A DNA stretch of 16,450 nt from Promethearchaeota archaeon (GCA_019057975.1 JAHLWJ010000077.1:1-16450), one strand, 5' to 3'; counted from the stretch's first letter, positions 1-7,075 are shown. The notes: generated by a model not told the origin, from the sequence alone. Made by a program: numbers and translations.

Positions 1-8
1 AAGCTTGA

Positions 9-260
9 AAATCGAGTTCTAAAAACTTCGATGAAAGTAAAAAAGGAAAAGAGTGTAAACTTCTCTTATATAAAAGATTCATAAGAGAGATAATAAAAGA
101 AAAAGTTCTCAGAATCGATTACTCTAAGCTCTCAGAAGAAAAAAGAAAGCGATTAATCAAATTTCTATACGAAAATAAAATCGACTTCATTGAAAAATAC
201 CACCAAATTTGGGCCTACCGTAAATATATTCTTGAACTCAATGCTTCTTATTTGCCTTAA
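9..260 (+). pseudogene. C-terminal fragment of an unknown protein, start missing
   Basis: An open frame follows an in-frame TGA at 6-8 and runs to the TAA at 258-260. It has no ATG, GTG or TTG in a usable place, yet the translation looks like real protein: a charged helical stretch (KRFIREIIKEKVLRIDYS) followed by LIKFLYENKIDFIEKYHQIW. The upstream part of the gene may lie in frame 1 (residues KLENRVLKTSMKVKKEK), which is open from base 1 to the TAA at 82-84, so a frameshift near 50-80 would join the two. It could instead be the 3' end of a gene whose start lies outside the window and which has gained a stop. It converges on the next gene with a 40-bp gap. No family was recognised. Confidence 0.4.
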
Positions 261-300
261 ATTAATTCATTGTAATTGTGATTAAAAGAAACCATGAAAA

Positions 301-657
301 CTAATCTTTACTTCTTCGAAAACAATGATAGTACTTCCCCTGGATGTAATTTCCATTAATAAATCTTTCTGATACCATCCATCGGAAAATTGCGATATGT
401 CGTAGCCTTAACCTTTCTGGTATATCTTTTTGCATCTCCTTAATTAAATAATCGAAAGTATATGCCCAATCTCCATTTCTGCTCAAAAAAACTCGCACCT
501 CTTCCATAATACGATTGAAATCTGAGAGAATAATTTGGGATAGAAGTTCCCTGTCTACAGGCACGTGTTGATGTGGATCATAATGCCTATAAAATTCTTC
601 GGCAGTAATTCTGTTGTCTAACAGAGCGGGTTTTATATCAAAATCATCAAATTCCAT
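301..657 (-). CDS. Unknown 118-aa protein, possible winged helix at C-terminus
   Basis: The ATG at 657-655 is preferred over a TTG one codon upstream because a good Shine-Dalgarno site, AAGGTGAT (complement of 663-670), lies five bases before it. The product starts very acidic (MEFDDFDIKP) and turns basic. Residues 35-75 are predicted helical, and the last third (about 83-118) reads as helix, helix, then a hairpin of aromatic residues (NGNYIQGKYYHCFRR), a pattern compatible with a small winged helix-turn-helix. No catalytic motif, membrane segment or signal peptide is visible. It stands alone on the minus strand, with about 520 bases of gene-free sequence upstream. The family was not recognised; DNA binding is only an inference from fold-like spacing. 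Confidence 0.65.
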   Translation of the reverse strand: MEFDDFDIKPALLDNRITAEEFYRHYDPHQHVPVDRELLSQIILSDFNRIMEEVRVFLSRNGDWAYTFDYLIKEMQKDIPERLRLRHIAIFRWMVSERFINGNYIQGKYYHCFRRSKD

Positions 658-660
658 CAA

Positions 661-1181
661 ACATCACCTTGCAATATTTTTAATATAATTTTGTCGGAAT
701 AAATTTTGTTTGATTAGTTTTAAAATCAAAGCTTATAAAGAAAAATTGTGAGAAGAGGCTAATTTACTGGCAAACTTTAAGACTTGTTTAACTACTACTT
801 TCGCGCATTCTACTACCGTTGAGTGAAGAGAAATTTTCGATACAATCTTTCGGGAATCTATGAGAAAATGTTTTAAAGTTTTTTTTTGATCCCACTTGGG
901 ATCAATTTATATATAATAAATGAAAAATACCCCCATAAATTGATTTTTATTTCGATTTCGCGCGTCTAAACCCTAAAAATAGCAATTTTTTACATTAGCA
1001 CAAAAATACCACATAAAATTGTGAACAAAAAACCCCCTCTTAAAATGAAAGTAGAAGGTGTGTAATTACCAATTTGACAAGTCTCAAATTTTATCCATAA
1101 ATCACTCTGAAACTACATTTTTTGCTTAAATATACCTACAATATTTAATGTTTAAACGCAAAAATTGAGGTGATTTTTAAC
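661..1181. other. Gene-free stretch with a palindrome and a TATA-like element
   Basis: No coding frame of useful length is seen on either strand over about 520 bases. The stretch holds the upstream region of the minus-strand gene ending at 657, a 20-base palindrome at 886-905 directly followed by a TATA-like run (listed separately), a CCCCC-containing segment near 930-935 and another C-run near 1032-1036. A non-coding RNA is possible between the TATA element and the next plus-strand gene at 1182, because the distance of about 240 bases is long for an archaeal leader, but no recognisable RNA fold was found. Confidence 0.5.
886..905. promoter_or_regulatory. Palindromic putative operator beside a TATA-like box
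   Basis: The arms TTGATCCCA and TGGGATCAA are perfect complements separated by CT. Immediately after, at about 906-920, comes TTTATATATAATAAA, a good match to an archaeal TATA box. A palindrome over the BRE side of a TATA box is where an archaeal repressor would block TFB/TBP, so an operator is a reasonable inference. The T-run lies before the palindrome on the plus strand, so it does not look like a plus-strand terminator. Confidence 0.45.
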
Positions 1182-1448
1182 GTGAGATTTCATAAGATAT
1201 TTAGAATTAAGATTGAAAAGCTAAGATATATACGCAAGAATCGATTGTTTGAAGAAATTAAAGCTATTATTTTTAACTTACTTAGATATCTTGTAATATA
1301 CTATGAAGCAGAAGATGAAGGGACAACTATTTTTACATTAGGGACAATAACAGGATTAGATGTAAATATCTTAGAATTCGTTATTTCTGACTTAATTGTA
1401 GAGAAAAGAGTATACGAGTCCAAATTACATGAATATCGAAGTTATTAA
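1182..1448 (+). CDS. Small winged-helix-like DNA-binding protein
   Basis: Start chosen at GTG 1182 because a near-consensus Shine-Dalgarno site, GAGGTGAT (1167-1174), sits seven bases upstream. A GTG at 1170 lies inside that site and would give four more residues. The 88-aa product is basic at the N-terminus (RFHKIFRIKIEKLRYIRKNR), then helical. The C-terminal half contains TITGLDVNILEFVISDLI followed by VEKRVYES, which reads like helix, turn, recognition helix and a short beta wing of a small archaeal winged-helix regulator. No neighbour is close enough for an operon. Function as a transcription regulator is inferred from the pattern only; there is no other domain. Confidence 0.6.
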   Translation: MRFHKIFRIKIEKLRYIRKNRLFEEIKAIIFNLLRYLVIYYEAEDEGTTIFTLGTITGLDVNILEFVISDLIVEKRVYESKLHEYRSY

Positions 1449-1838
1449 TTTATCAAGAGTAAAATTGAGAATCGAAAAAGGGATATTTTTCAGCGTAATT
1501 TAAAATCCCCTTTTCGCTAATAGAAGTTCTGGGCACAATAGGCATTCGGGTTGCCTCATCGTAAAGTAACAAAACCTCTCCTACAACATTCACTTTTATT
1601 TTTCACCATCACTTTTAATTTTGTTAAATTACAAATCCTCTTAGAATATTTAGACAAAAAATAAACTTAAAGACACACACATCACAAAAATCAAGAGCTT
1701 AAAAAATCTATATTGATTTCTAATTGGGTAAAAATGAAACCCACATAAACCTTACGAGCCATTAAAATCGTGAAACCCAGTTTAAATATGCGCACAAAAA
1801 AATCAAAAAAACCCAAGTTGCTAACTATTATATACTCG
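1449..1838. other. Gene-free stretch; one imperfect stem near its start
   Basis: No convincing gene is seen. Just after the winged-helix gene, an inverted repeat (1473-1484 with 1505-1516, arms CGAAAAAGGGAT and ATCCCCTTTTCG, one mismatch, 20-base loop) could fold at the 3' end of that transcript. It has no T-run after it, so terminator status is unclear. The rest is low-complexity A/T sequence. A weak open frame on the plus strand from 1770 runs antisense into the next gene and is not supported. Confidence 0.45.
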
Positions 1839-2195
1839 TTACATAGGTGCCTTAGGAGCGAAATCTTTCAAGATCTCGTTCACAGCGTCTGGAGATACTC
1901 TCAAGATCTCGTTCACGGCGTCTGCAGTCCCTCCTCTAAATATACAACGAAAATGAAAACAAATGTAATGCGTATTATCTTTTGTCCATAAAAGAAAGTG
2001 ATCAAAACAGGAAGGCTTTTCAATTATCGTTTCACACAGAGCACACTTCAACAGATTTTTTTTAAAATAATCCTCGGCGGGGCGGTAATTTGACAAGTCC
2101 CGAATTAATTTCCAAATGTCCGAATTAAATAAGTCGTATATATCTGCATGATCAACCTCTTGGATTTTATCGCCTTTAATTAATAATTGTTTCAT
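1839..2195 (-). CDS. CxxC (probable zinc) protein with C-terminal 11-aa tandem repeat
   Basis: ATG start at 2195. No Shine-Dalgarno site is seen, but an A/T-rich TATA-like stretch lies 20-30 bases upstream, so the mRNA may be leaderless. The 118-aa product has CALC at about residues 51-54, with histidines and CFHFRC (about 79-84) further on, a plausible four-ligand zinc site (C, C, C, C or with H). The C-terminus carries the unit DAVNEIL twice, 11 residues apart, and the DNA shows the same repeat (two 24-base copies 33 bases apart with one mismatch). The repeat is probably a recent in-frame duplication. No family is recognised; zinc-mediated nucleic-acid or protein binding is an inference. 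Confidence 0.6.
   Translation of the reverse strand: MKQLLIKGDKIQEVDHADIYDLFNSDIWKLIRDLSNYRPAEDYFKKNLLKCALCETIIEKPSCFDHFLLWTKDNTHYICFHFRCIFRGGTADAVNEILRVSPDAVNEILKDFAPKAPM
1868..1924. repeat. 33-bp direct tandem repeat inside a coding region
   Basis: Copies at 1868-1891 and 1901-1924 differ at one base (position 1884 versus 1917) and both contain CAAGATCTCGTTCAC. The period of 33 bases equals 11 codons, so the frame of the minus-strand gene is kept. The number of units could vary between strains. Confidence 0.85.
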
Positions 2196-2635
2196 AATTT
2201 TTGTCTAATATTATTTTTGAAAGTATCGTATTTAAGTCTATTGAAACCGAAATATGTGTTTCTAAATGCCCTAATTGAAGTAATTATAAAAATCACCATC
2301 TTACTTAAATCGTACTTGAAATACGGTCTAAAGAAAAGTATAAAAATTACACTAATTTTGAGTCACTTCACATTCGCAAAATGTGATTACAGCACGATTC
2401 TCGCTTTTTCATCATGTTTCTTAATCAATGATAAATTTCAAGTATCTTTTAAACAACATCTTCTTTCAATATATTACAATTCAATTATTTTTAGTTTCTG
2501 CCTGATTAATTTTCTCTTTAAAATTTTCATAAACTCAGTGTTAATCTTCATAGAAGTTACAAGTCAAATAGAGAGGATGTCTAAGGATGTTCAGATTTTA
2601 AGTAACTGTTAATCTAAAAAAAGTATAAAAATATG
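2196..2635. other. Gene-free stretch, possible decayed or non-coding sequence
   Basis: A plus-strand frame is open from 2187 to 2612, but its translation is an unstructured run of F, I, L, S and K with no Shine-Dalgarno site. It starts within the 5' end of the minus-strand gene, so I do not call it. The minus strand has stops in all frames. There is a small perfect inverted repeat at 2368-2386 (arms TCACATT and AATGTGA, loop CGCAA). The stretch would include the promoter of the minus-strand gene starting at 2195. Confidence 0.4.
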
Positions 2636-2836
2636 TTAGTTACCATTCTGTTTTTGTTCTTGTAATATTCTCTTAATCTCATTTCTGATTAATTCATTTA
2701 AGTATTGGCTCACATTAGAATATCCAAGCTTTTTTTTTTCTTCTATATATTTTTTAATTACCTTATAAAATTCATATGGTATTTTCAAGTCGTATTTTCG
2801 AGGCTCTTGTTTAGCTTCGGACTCCTTTTTTGCCAT
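2636..2836 (-). CDS. Ribbon-helix-helix (CopG/Arc-type) DNA-binding protein
   Basis: 66 aa from ATG at 2836; a GTG four codons upstream (2848) is the alternative. After a charged tail (MAKKESEAKQEPR) comes a short beta strand (KYDLKIP), a first helix (YEFYKVIKKYIEEKKKLG), a turn with SNVSQ, and a second helix (YLNELIRNEIKRILQEQK). This order and length match the ribbon-helix-helix fold, in which two monomers share a beta ribbon that inserts into the DNA major groove. The S-x-x-S/Q turn before helix 2 is typical. Such proteins serve as antitoxins or plasmid and virus repressors. No toxin gene is adjacent, since about 300 bases on each side look empty, so a free-standing regulator is more likely. 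Confidence 0.8.
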   Translation of the reverse strand: MAKKESEAKQEPRKYDLKIPYEFYKVIKKYIEEKKKLGYSNVSQYLNELIRNEIKRILQEQKQNGN

Positions 2837-3137
2837 TCTTAATAACACTCAATTAGAATTTTTATGTTTTTATCAATATCAAAAGGATCTATTAAATTAT
2901 ATGAATATCTTCTTAGATAACATTACTAACATTATTTTTTATTTAAAATTATTTGGATCAAATTAAAAAAAACTATTTGATTTAGTTAATTATAATACAA
3001 AGAGACAGCTTAAAAACTTTAATGATGATGTTTACATACTTCATTCTTACATCCGTATTGATTTCTATTCGCTATTAAATGGAGTGTTTTATGATTTCGC
3101 AATTGCACTTAGCAATAATAATTTTATTAATCAACTT
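2837..3137. other. Gene-free A/T-rich spacer upstream of the ribbon-helix-helix gene
   Basis: About 300 bases with no coding frame. It should carry the promoter of the minus-strand ribbon-helix-helix gene and the 3' end of the AbrB gene. I see no clear hairpin or repeat. Confidence 0.4.
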
Positions 3138-3410
3138 TTAGGCAGGTTTTCGAAAATCAACTTGAAGACTTTCATCTTTTTTAAAGTTCAATTCTTTTAC
3201 GAGCTTTTTGGGAATAGAAACACCAAATGAACTTCCAAACTTTCTTATTTTCCGTAAAAGAACAAAAGAAGCCCTTCCTTTATATTCTCTGAATATCTCA
3301 ATTTCAATTAAATCTTTCCATTTTAATCGTAATGTATCTAAAACATCTTGTTTTATTGAAAAACCTAATACATCACTTGAATCTACTGAAAGAAAAACTA
3401 TATCCTTCAT
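3138..3410 (-). CDS. Tandem AbrB/SpoVT-type swapped-hairpin regulator
   Basis: 90 aa. The C-terminal half (about 52-88) is a clear AbrB/MazE-like swapped-hairpin DNA-binding domain: RKIRKFGSSFGVSIPKKLVK followed by a leucine/asparagine step and ESLQVDF. The N-terminal half (about 13-42: GFSIKQDVLDTLRLKWKDLI, then EIEIF) follows the same plan in a diverged form, so the protein appears to be an internal duplication. That is common among archaeal AbrB proteins, which act as dimers on promoter DNA. The ATG at 3410 has no Shine-Dalgarno site and A/T-rich sequence just before it, so a leaderless mRNA is possible. It is transcribed away from the operon starting at 3827 and could regulate it from the shared upstream region. 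Confidence 0.8.
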   Translation of the reverse strand: MKDIVFLSVDSSDVLGFSIKQDVLDTLRLKWKDLIEIEIFREYKGRASFVLLRKIRKFGSSFGVSIPKKLVKELNFKKDESLQVDFRKPA

Positions 3411-3826
3411 TTTATATTTATTTTTTATTTTTATATCTTAATTTTAATTTATTCTACTATTATTTATTTTTTCCTATCTACTATTGATTAATTTATTATG
3501 TTTCAATATTTCTTCTATTTTATTAACGGAGAATTATCTGTTTTATTATAATCTTTTCTTTTAAAATACTATTAAAAATATAACTAAGAATATTATAAAA
3601 TCATTTATTTCGATTAATTGCTATTATTTATCATATTGTTCACAACATATACTGCTTTTTCTATAGAAAAAACTTATTTTTTCTTACAAATACTAAGAAA
3701 AAATATATAATCTTAAATAATAAATAGACCATTTTTTGTTTAAGATTAAAAAAATTATTAATGAAATAATTCTATAAGCTTCAAAAAAGGAGGATATGAA
3801 ATTTCAGATAAGAAAAGGAGTAAATT
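3411..3826. promoter_or_regulatory. Divergent A/T-rich promoter region with a 12-bp inverted repeat
   Basis: This 416-base region separates two divergent transcripts and has no coding frame. At 3675-3705 there is a perfect inverted repeat with 12-base arms (TATTTTTTCTTA and TAAGAAAAAATA, seven-base loop). It abuts a TATA-like ATATATAAT at about 3703-3711, suited to drive the plus-strand operon. The upstream half is extremely A/T-rich and could be bent DNA. The AbrB product of the minus-strand gene is an obvious candidate binder, which is inference. Confidence 0.5.
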
Positions 3827-4351
3827 ATGACGATAAAACCAAACGAAATTGAAGATTCTAATGTTTTACTAACGATAGAAAATAAAAAAAGATATAAACT
3901 GCGTTTAAACGAAGATATGATAGCAAAAGTTAGAGCATTTTGCGAATCCTTTCACGTCGAACTAAATAAATTCATTGTAAACACAGTTGGTTACTTTTTA
4001 TTCGAAATTGAAGATGATATAGGATCTACAGGATTTGATCTGATAGGAGGGTACTATAATGTATCGAAATTGGTTGGCGTCCAATCAAGTAACAATTCTA
4101 GTGAAGTGAACGAGAAAATTAGCGAAATTGAAGCCGAAATTCCTCTTTTAATCTCAGAGGCAATTGATTATGTATGTGACGAAATTTCATTAACACCTGA
4201 AGAATTTATAGAAGATACCATAAATTGGGCAATAATCGACTTAATAGATCGCATTAAAAAGGATAATTACGATTTCCTTGACAAGTATAAAGACTTTTCA
4301 AAAATAACTGAATCGATCAAATCTATAAAAAAAACCTACTATAGAAAATAA
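3827..4351 (+). CDS. Double ribbon-helix-helix-like protein
   Basis: 174 aa. ATG 3827 has a Shine-Dalgarno site AAAAGGAG (3813-3820) at good spacing. A second, stronger site AAAAAAGGAGG (3783-3793) lies 30 bases further up, before an 18-codon overlapping mini-frame. Residues about 22-62 (YKLRLNEDMIAKVRAFCESF, then LNKFIVNTVGYFLFE) read as strand, helix, helix, a ribbon-helix-helix plan. Residues about 101-143 (EIPLLISEAIDYVCDEISL, then PEEFIEDTINWAIIDLIDRI) look like a second, diverged copy, so one chain might form the whole DNA-binding unit. The linker is rich in N and S. It lies 18 bases before the next gene, so the two are very likely an operon. It could be a repressor or partition-like protein; the exact role is unknown. 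Confidence 0.65.
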   Translation: MTIKPNEIEDSNVLLTIENKKRYKLRLNEDMIAKVRAFCESFHVELNKFIVNTVGYFLFEIEDDIGSTGFDLIGGYYNVSKLVGVQSSNNSSEVNEKISEIEAEIPLLISEAIDYVCDEISLTPEEFIEDTINWAIIDLIDRIKKDNYDFLDKYKDFSKITESIKSIKKTYYRK

Positions 4352-4369
4352 TAAAAAAAAGGTGGTAAA

Positions 4370-5248
4370 ATGGTAGAAAATAGCATAAAAGAGATTGGTA
4401 GAATTATGACCAACTCGTATTACGAATATCAAAAAATCAGGATGGCATCTATGAATCGTATGAGAGATGTCATTAGAAAGAAATTGGAAGGAATTGCCTT
4501 TGACGAAGTAGAGGTTAAAAAAGAAGGGAAAGATTTTAAAAAAAGATATACGGACGAAACTCTGTTCGATAAGTTATTAAAAATACAGACAGAAGGCAAA
4601 ATTTCTAAAGACGAATATAAATACATATTAAAATGCTGGGAGATGATGGGAGAGAGCAAAAGATTGGAAATGAAGTATCAAAAAGGCATGTCGAAATATA
4701 TCTCTGGAGAGCCGATATATACTGAATTTTTAACCAAAATAAAAGGCATAGGTAAAGTTCTTTCGGCAAATTTAATAAAAGAGTTTGGAGATTCGATTTG
4801 GGATGATTTATTAAAAATTGCATTTAAAGATATAGAAAGAAATAAATATAAAGGAAAAAAAGGATTTGATAATGCAGTTCAAGCTTTAAAAGATTTTGAA
4901 AAGAGTTCGGGAAGAAAACCGATATCAAAAGATATAGGTATGAAAAACATTCAAAATGCTATTTGTCGTGGAGTTTGGAAGGAATTTGGAGTAAATTTTT
5001 GGAATGATCTATTTAAAATTTCTTTTGGAGTTGAAAATGTAAGGAAAAGTAAATATCGTGGAAAAGTTGGTTTAGACAATGCTAGTCAGGAATTAAGAGA
5101 ATTCAAAATCCAAAATAAAAGAAATCCAACTACAAAGGATCCTGAAATGTCAGCAATATATGCAGCAATTTATCGTGGAGTCTGGAAAGAGTTTGAAATA
5201 CACACATGGATGGATTTATTTAACTATACTTTTAAAAGGGATGATTAA
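4370..5248 (+). CDS. HhH protein with two homing-endonuclease-associated repeats
   Basis: 292 aa, with a Shine-Dalgarno site AAGGTGG (4359-4365) before ATG 4370. Residues about 1-110 are helical and charged. Residues 121-140 (LTKIKGIGKVLSANLIKEFG) are a clear helix-hairpin-helix, a non-specific DNA backbone-binding motif also seen at the C-terminus of IS110-type transposases. Two homologous units of 61 residues follow, at about 159-219 and 228-288, sharing KY(K/R)GK, then N-A, then RGVWKEF and W-x-DLF. The end of a third unit (EFG, W-DDLLKIAF) overlaps the HhH at 138-152. The unit resembles the repeats that accompany HNH and homing endonucleases (HNH_repeat-like). No nuclease centre is seen, so this is likely a sequence-specific DNA-binding protein, or the targeting part of a lost nuclease. 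It is co-transcribed with the double ribbon-helix-helix gene. Confidence 0.7.
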   Translation: MVENSIKEIGRIMTNSYYEYQKIRMASMNRMRDVIRKKLEGIAFDEVEVKKEGKDFKKRYTDETLFDKLLKIQTEGKISKDEYKYILKCWEMMGESKRLEMKYQKGMSKYISGEPIYTEFLTKIKGIGKVLSANLIKEFGDSIWDDLLKIAFKDIERNKYKGKKGFDNAVQALKDFEKSSGRKPISKDIGMKNIQNAICRGVWKEFGVNFWNDLFKISFGVENVRKSKYRGKVGLDNASQELREFKIQNKRNPTTKDPEMSAIYAAIYRGVWKEFEIHTWMDLFNYTFKRDD

Positions 5249-5290
5249 ATAGGCTTATGATGTATATTAAAATAATCTATCTATTTATAA

Positions 5291-5440
5291 ATTGGTTTAG
5301 AATTATTAGAAGAGGGTGATGATACAGAGGCTACTGAACCGCTAATCAACACCTTATCTTCAGGAGAAGAAAGAGATATTGAAATTATTGAGATAATATC
5401 CACAGTCGCTTTTTATGAAAATTTAGTGAAATTTTTATAA
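5291..5440 (+). pseudogene. Decayed protein fragment, no start codon
   Basis: A frame open from just after a TAA (5288-5290) to the TAA at 5438-5440 encodes 49 residues with a credible acidic helical composition (LELLEEGDDTEATEPLINTL, then EIIEIISTVAFYENLVKFL). There is no ATG, GTG or TTG near its beginning and no Shine-Dalgarno site. It reads like one and a half helical-hairpin repeats of a HEAT-like protein. It is probably a relic of a gene lost in the same rearrangements that affected the region just downstream. The family is not certain. Confidence 0.35.
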
Positions 5441-5460
5441 AATAACATTAATGAAGAATT

Positions 5461-5724
5461 GTGGCAAAAAAGAATGTGGGAGATATAAAGGAAATCTCTC
5501 CCAAGGAAATAATGGATCGCCTACTATCAGGTCAGATGATAAGTGAGACCTCAGCATATCAAATAATTTGGAAAGGATATTTACATAACTTAAACTTAGA
5601 AGACTTATTAGTTGTTTTTGACTATTTTGAGAACCATTACCCTCACTTGCTAGGTTATATTATAAACAATATTATTTTCTCAGCCTTGTCGAGGAATTCT
5701 AAGAATCCTTCTTTTATTAAATAA
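5461..5724 (+). CDS. Unknown 87-aa helical protein, possibly truncated
   Basis: The start is a GTG at 5461 with only a weak purine run (GAAGAA) before it. The first 75 residues look like real helical protein (ISPKEIMDRLLSGQMI, then LEDLLVVFDYFENHYPHLLG). The last 20 codons overlap, antisense, the C-terminal remnant on the minus strand (5655-5825), and their translation (SRNSKNPSFIK) looks unlike protein. I think the true gene was cut off near 5660-5690 and its last residues come from unrelated sequence. No family is recognised, and no partner gene follows. Confidence 0.45.
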   Translation: MAKKNVGDIKEISPKEIMDRLLSGQMISETSAYQIIWKGYLHNLNLEDLLVVFDYFENHYPHLLGYIINNIIFSALSRNSKNPSFIK

Positions 5725-5825
5725 GTCATAACTGGTCTATACCCACTACTAAATCTCTCGGCAATTTCATCCTTAAAGACTTTATTGGCTATGGGATCTC
5801 CGGTAACTTTGAATAAATAAAAAAT
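5655..5825 (-). pseudogene. C-terminal remnant of the Asgard-type gene split by the CHAT-HEPN cassette
   Basis: A 56-residue minus-strand frame between a TGA (5826-5828) and a TAA (5655-5657) reads VTGDPIANKVFKDEIAERF, then SSGYRPVMTYLIKEGFLEFL. It has no start codon, and it overlaps, in another frame, the last residues of the CHAT gene. From memory it matches the second part of a domain common in Lokiarchaeia proteins, where NLAFPLLK is followed by a GDP-containing turn, a KVFKEEIAKRF-like helix and a YLIEEGYL-like helix. The first part of the same domain, ending exactly in NLA, is encoded by the minus-strand frame 9017-9364. The two halves therefore look like one gene interrupted by about 3.2 kb. 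The exact first residue of the remnant is uncertain between 5808 and 5825. Confidence 0.7.
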
Positions 5826-7075
5826 TCATTCGTTTGGTTAATTGTTGTGTAAACAATACCAATGTAATCAGGTTTATATCTTTCAGAATCTATTTCTTTC
5901 TTAAAAATGTATTCATTTTTGACTTGTATTTCGATATCTTCACGGAATCTAAGAATAATATGTCTTTCTCCAAAGTTTCGATATTTAAATAACACTAATT
6001 CTTTAATGTTAATTACATTTGAAAAATTATTTACAATTTTTAAACATATGATAATATTTGTGTTAGTTCCCTCTTCTATAGAGGGTGAAAGTGGTAGAAT
6101 AGGAATTTGCTTTTCTAAATTTAAGTTTAAACCATAGGAGTCAAGAAAAAAGTGATCGATATCTTGAATAAATTGAATACTCTGATTATATTCTCCAATT
6201 GGAATTTCACTATAGTCTAACATATATGATCCGCAAAAATATAAATGAAATTTATAACCCTTCGGAAAGGTTATTTTTAAATTGAGAATTTCTGGACGAT
6301 TTACTCTCATATTAGGATCACTAAACCTATATGTTAAAATATTATATTCCTTAAGGAGGTCAAAATTTGAGTTCAGAATAGTAATCTCAATATCAAATTC
6401 AAATAAATTTCTTATAAATTCAACGATATTATATTCTACAATTTTAAGTTTCTTCTCTTTTTCAACTACCAATTTTGTATCAATAGTATCTAATAAATTG
6501 GTAATGGTAATATCATGTTTATTCTCAAAAATATAATGATTTTCATTTCCACCAAGCGTTGTATATTGTTGAATAGCATTAGCATAGCTAATACTAATCG
6601 TATCACCATTTCCAAATGATTTAAAGAATGATTCCGAAAAGTCTATTGCTGAATTATCATTTACACAAATTGTTGTCCCAATGACACAATCTATAAATTT
6701 GGATACTTCTGTAGCGATAGATTTTGACTCACAAATGTTGAAAATAATGATTTTTATAAAATCAGAGTAATTTTTGAGAGTGTTTATTGTATCGATCTGT
6801 TTTTCAGGAATGAAATATGCAGTATCATCAGTAAATAAGGGTCCCTCTCCATCTTCTCCATGACCTGAAAATAACACGATTTCAGGTTTATAATATGAAA
6901 TATATTTGGATAAATCACTACGCTTTACCGCAGGTAAAGACATAAACGAGATACTATCTCGGTATTTTACTGTATTAAATCCGTCTATAAGTCGTTGGAT
7001 TTCATCTGTTATTCTTATAATTTTTGATTGTGAATGATTTGCACCGATTAATAATATTTGGATTTTCTCTTTCAT
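5789..7075 (-). CDS. CHAT-domain (caspase-like) protease with C-terminal beta-rich region
   Basis: 428 aa. Residues 1-185 follow the CHAT peptidase pattern: a first strand (KIQILLIGAN), a region leading to YKPEIVLFSGHGEDGEGPLF with the catalytic His at 72, then IIIFNICESKSIATEVSKF with the catalytic Cys at 115, and a late strand and helix (GNGDTISISYANAI). Both members of the His-Cys dyad are present, so the enzyme should be an active clan CD cysteine protease, a class used in bacterial defence to cleave effector proteins. Residues 200-428 are unassigned, with many short hydrophobic strands (for example ILNLKITFP, FHLYFCGSYM, HIILRFREDIEIQV), possibly a sensor. A Shine-Dalgarno-like AAGGAAGGT lies 12 bases before ATG 7075. 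The last nine residues (IYSKLPEIP) and the TAG are encoded by the interrupted gene outside the cassette, so the original C-terminus may be lost or altered. It is divergent from the HEPN gene. Confidence 0.85.
   Translation of the reverse strand: MKEKIQILLIGANHSQSKIIRITDEIQRLIDGFNTVKYRDSISFMSLPAVKRSDLSKYISYYKPEIVLFSGHGEDGEGPLFTDDTAYFIPEKQIDTINTLKNYSDFIKIIIFNICESKSIATEVSKFIDCVIGTTICVNDNSAIDFSESFFKSFGNGDTISISYANAIQQYTTLGGNENHYIFENKHDITITNLLDTIDTKLVVEKEKKLKIVEYNIVEFIRNLFEFDIEITILNSNFDLLKEYNILTYRFSDPNMRVNRPEILNLKITFPKGYKFHLYFCGSYMLDYSEIPIGEYNQSIQFIQDIDHFFLDSYGLNLNLEKQIPILPLSPSIEEGTNTNIIICLKIVNNFSNVINIKELVLFKYRNFGERHIILRFREDIEIQVKNEYIFKKEIDSERYKPDYIGIVYTTINQTNEFFIYSKLPEIP

Noticed and set aside
2180..2460. 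C/D-box RNA (an ATGATGA-like box C on the minus strand near 2410)
   Set aside because: No box D at a suitable distance and no terminal stem.
2187..2612. Plus-strand open frame of 141 codons
   Set aside because: Low-complexity F/I/L/S/K translation, no Shine-Dalgarno site, starts inside the 5' end of a minus-strand gene; typical of random A/T-rich sequence.
4730..4800. IS110-type transposase suggested by the helix-hairpin-helix GIGKVLSANLIKEFG
   Set aside because: No RuvC-like DEDD catalytic domain precedes it, and homing-type repeats follow instead of the serine motif of IS110 C-termini.
5257..5319. 20-codon hydrophobic mini-frame after the HhH gene
   Set aside because: No Shine-Dalgarno site, too short, and it overlaps a better decayed frame in another register.
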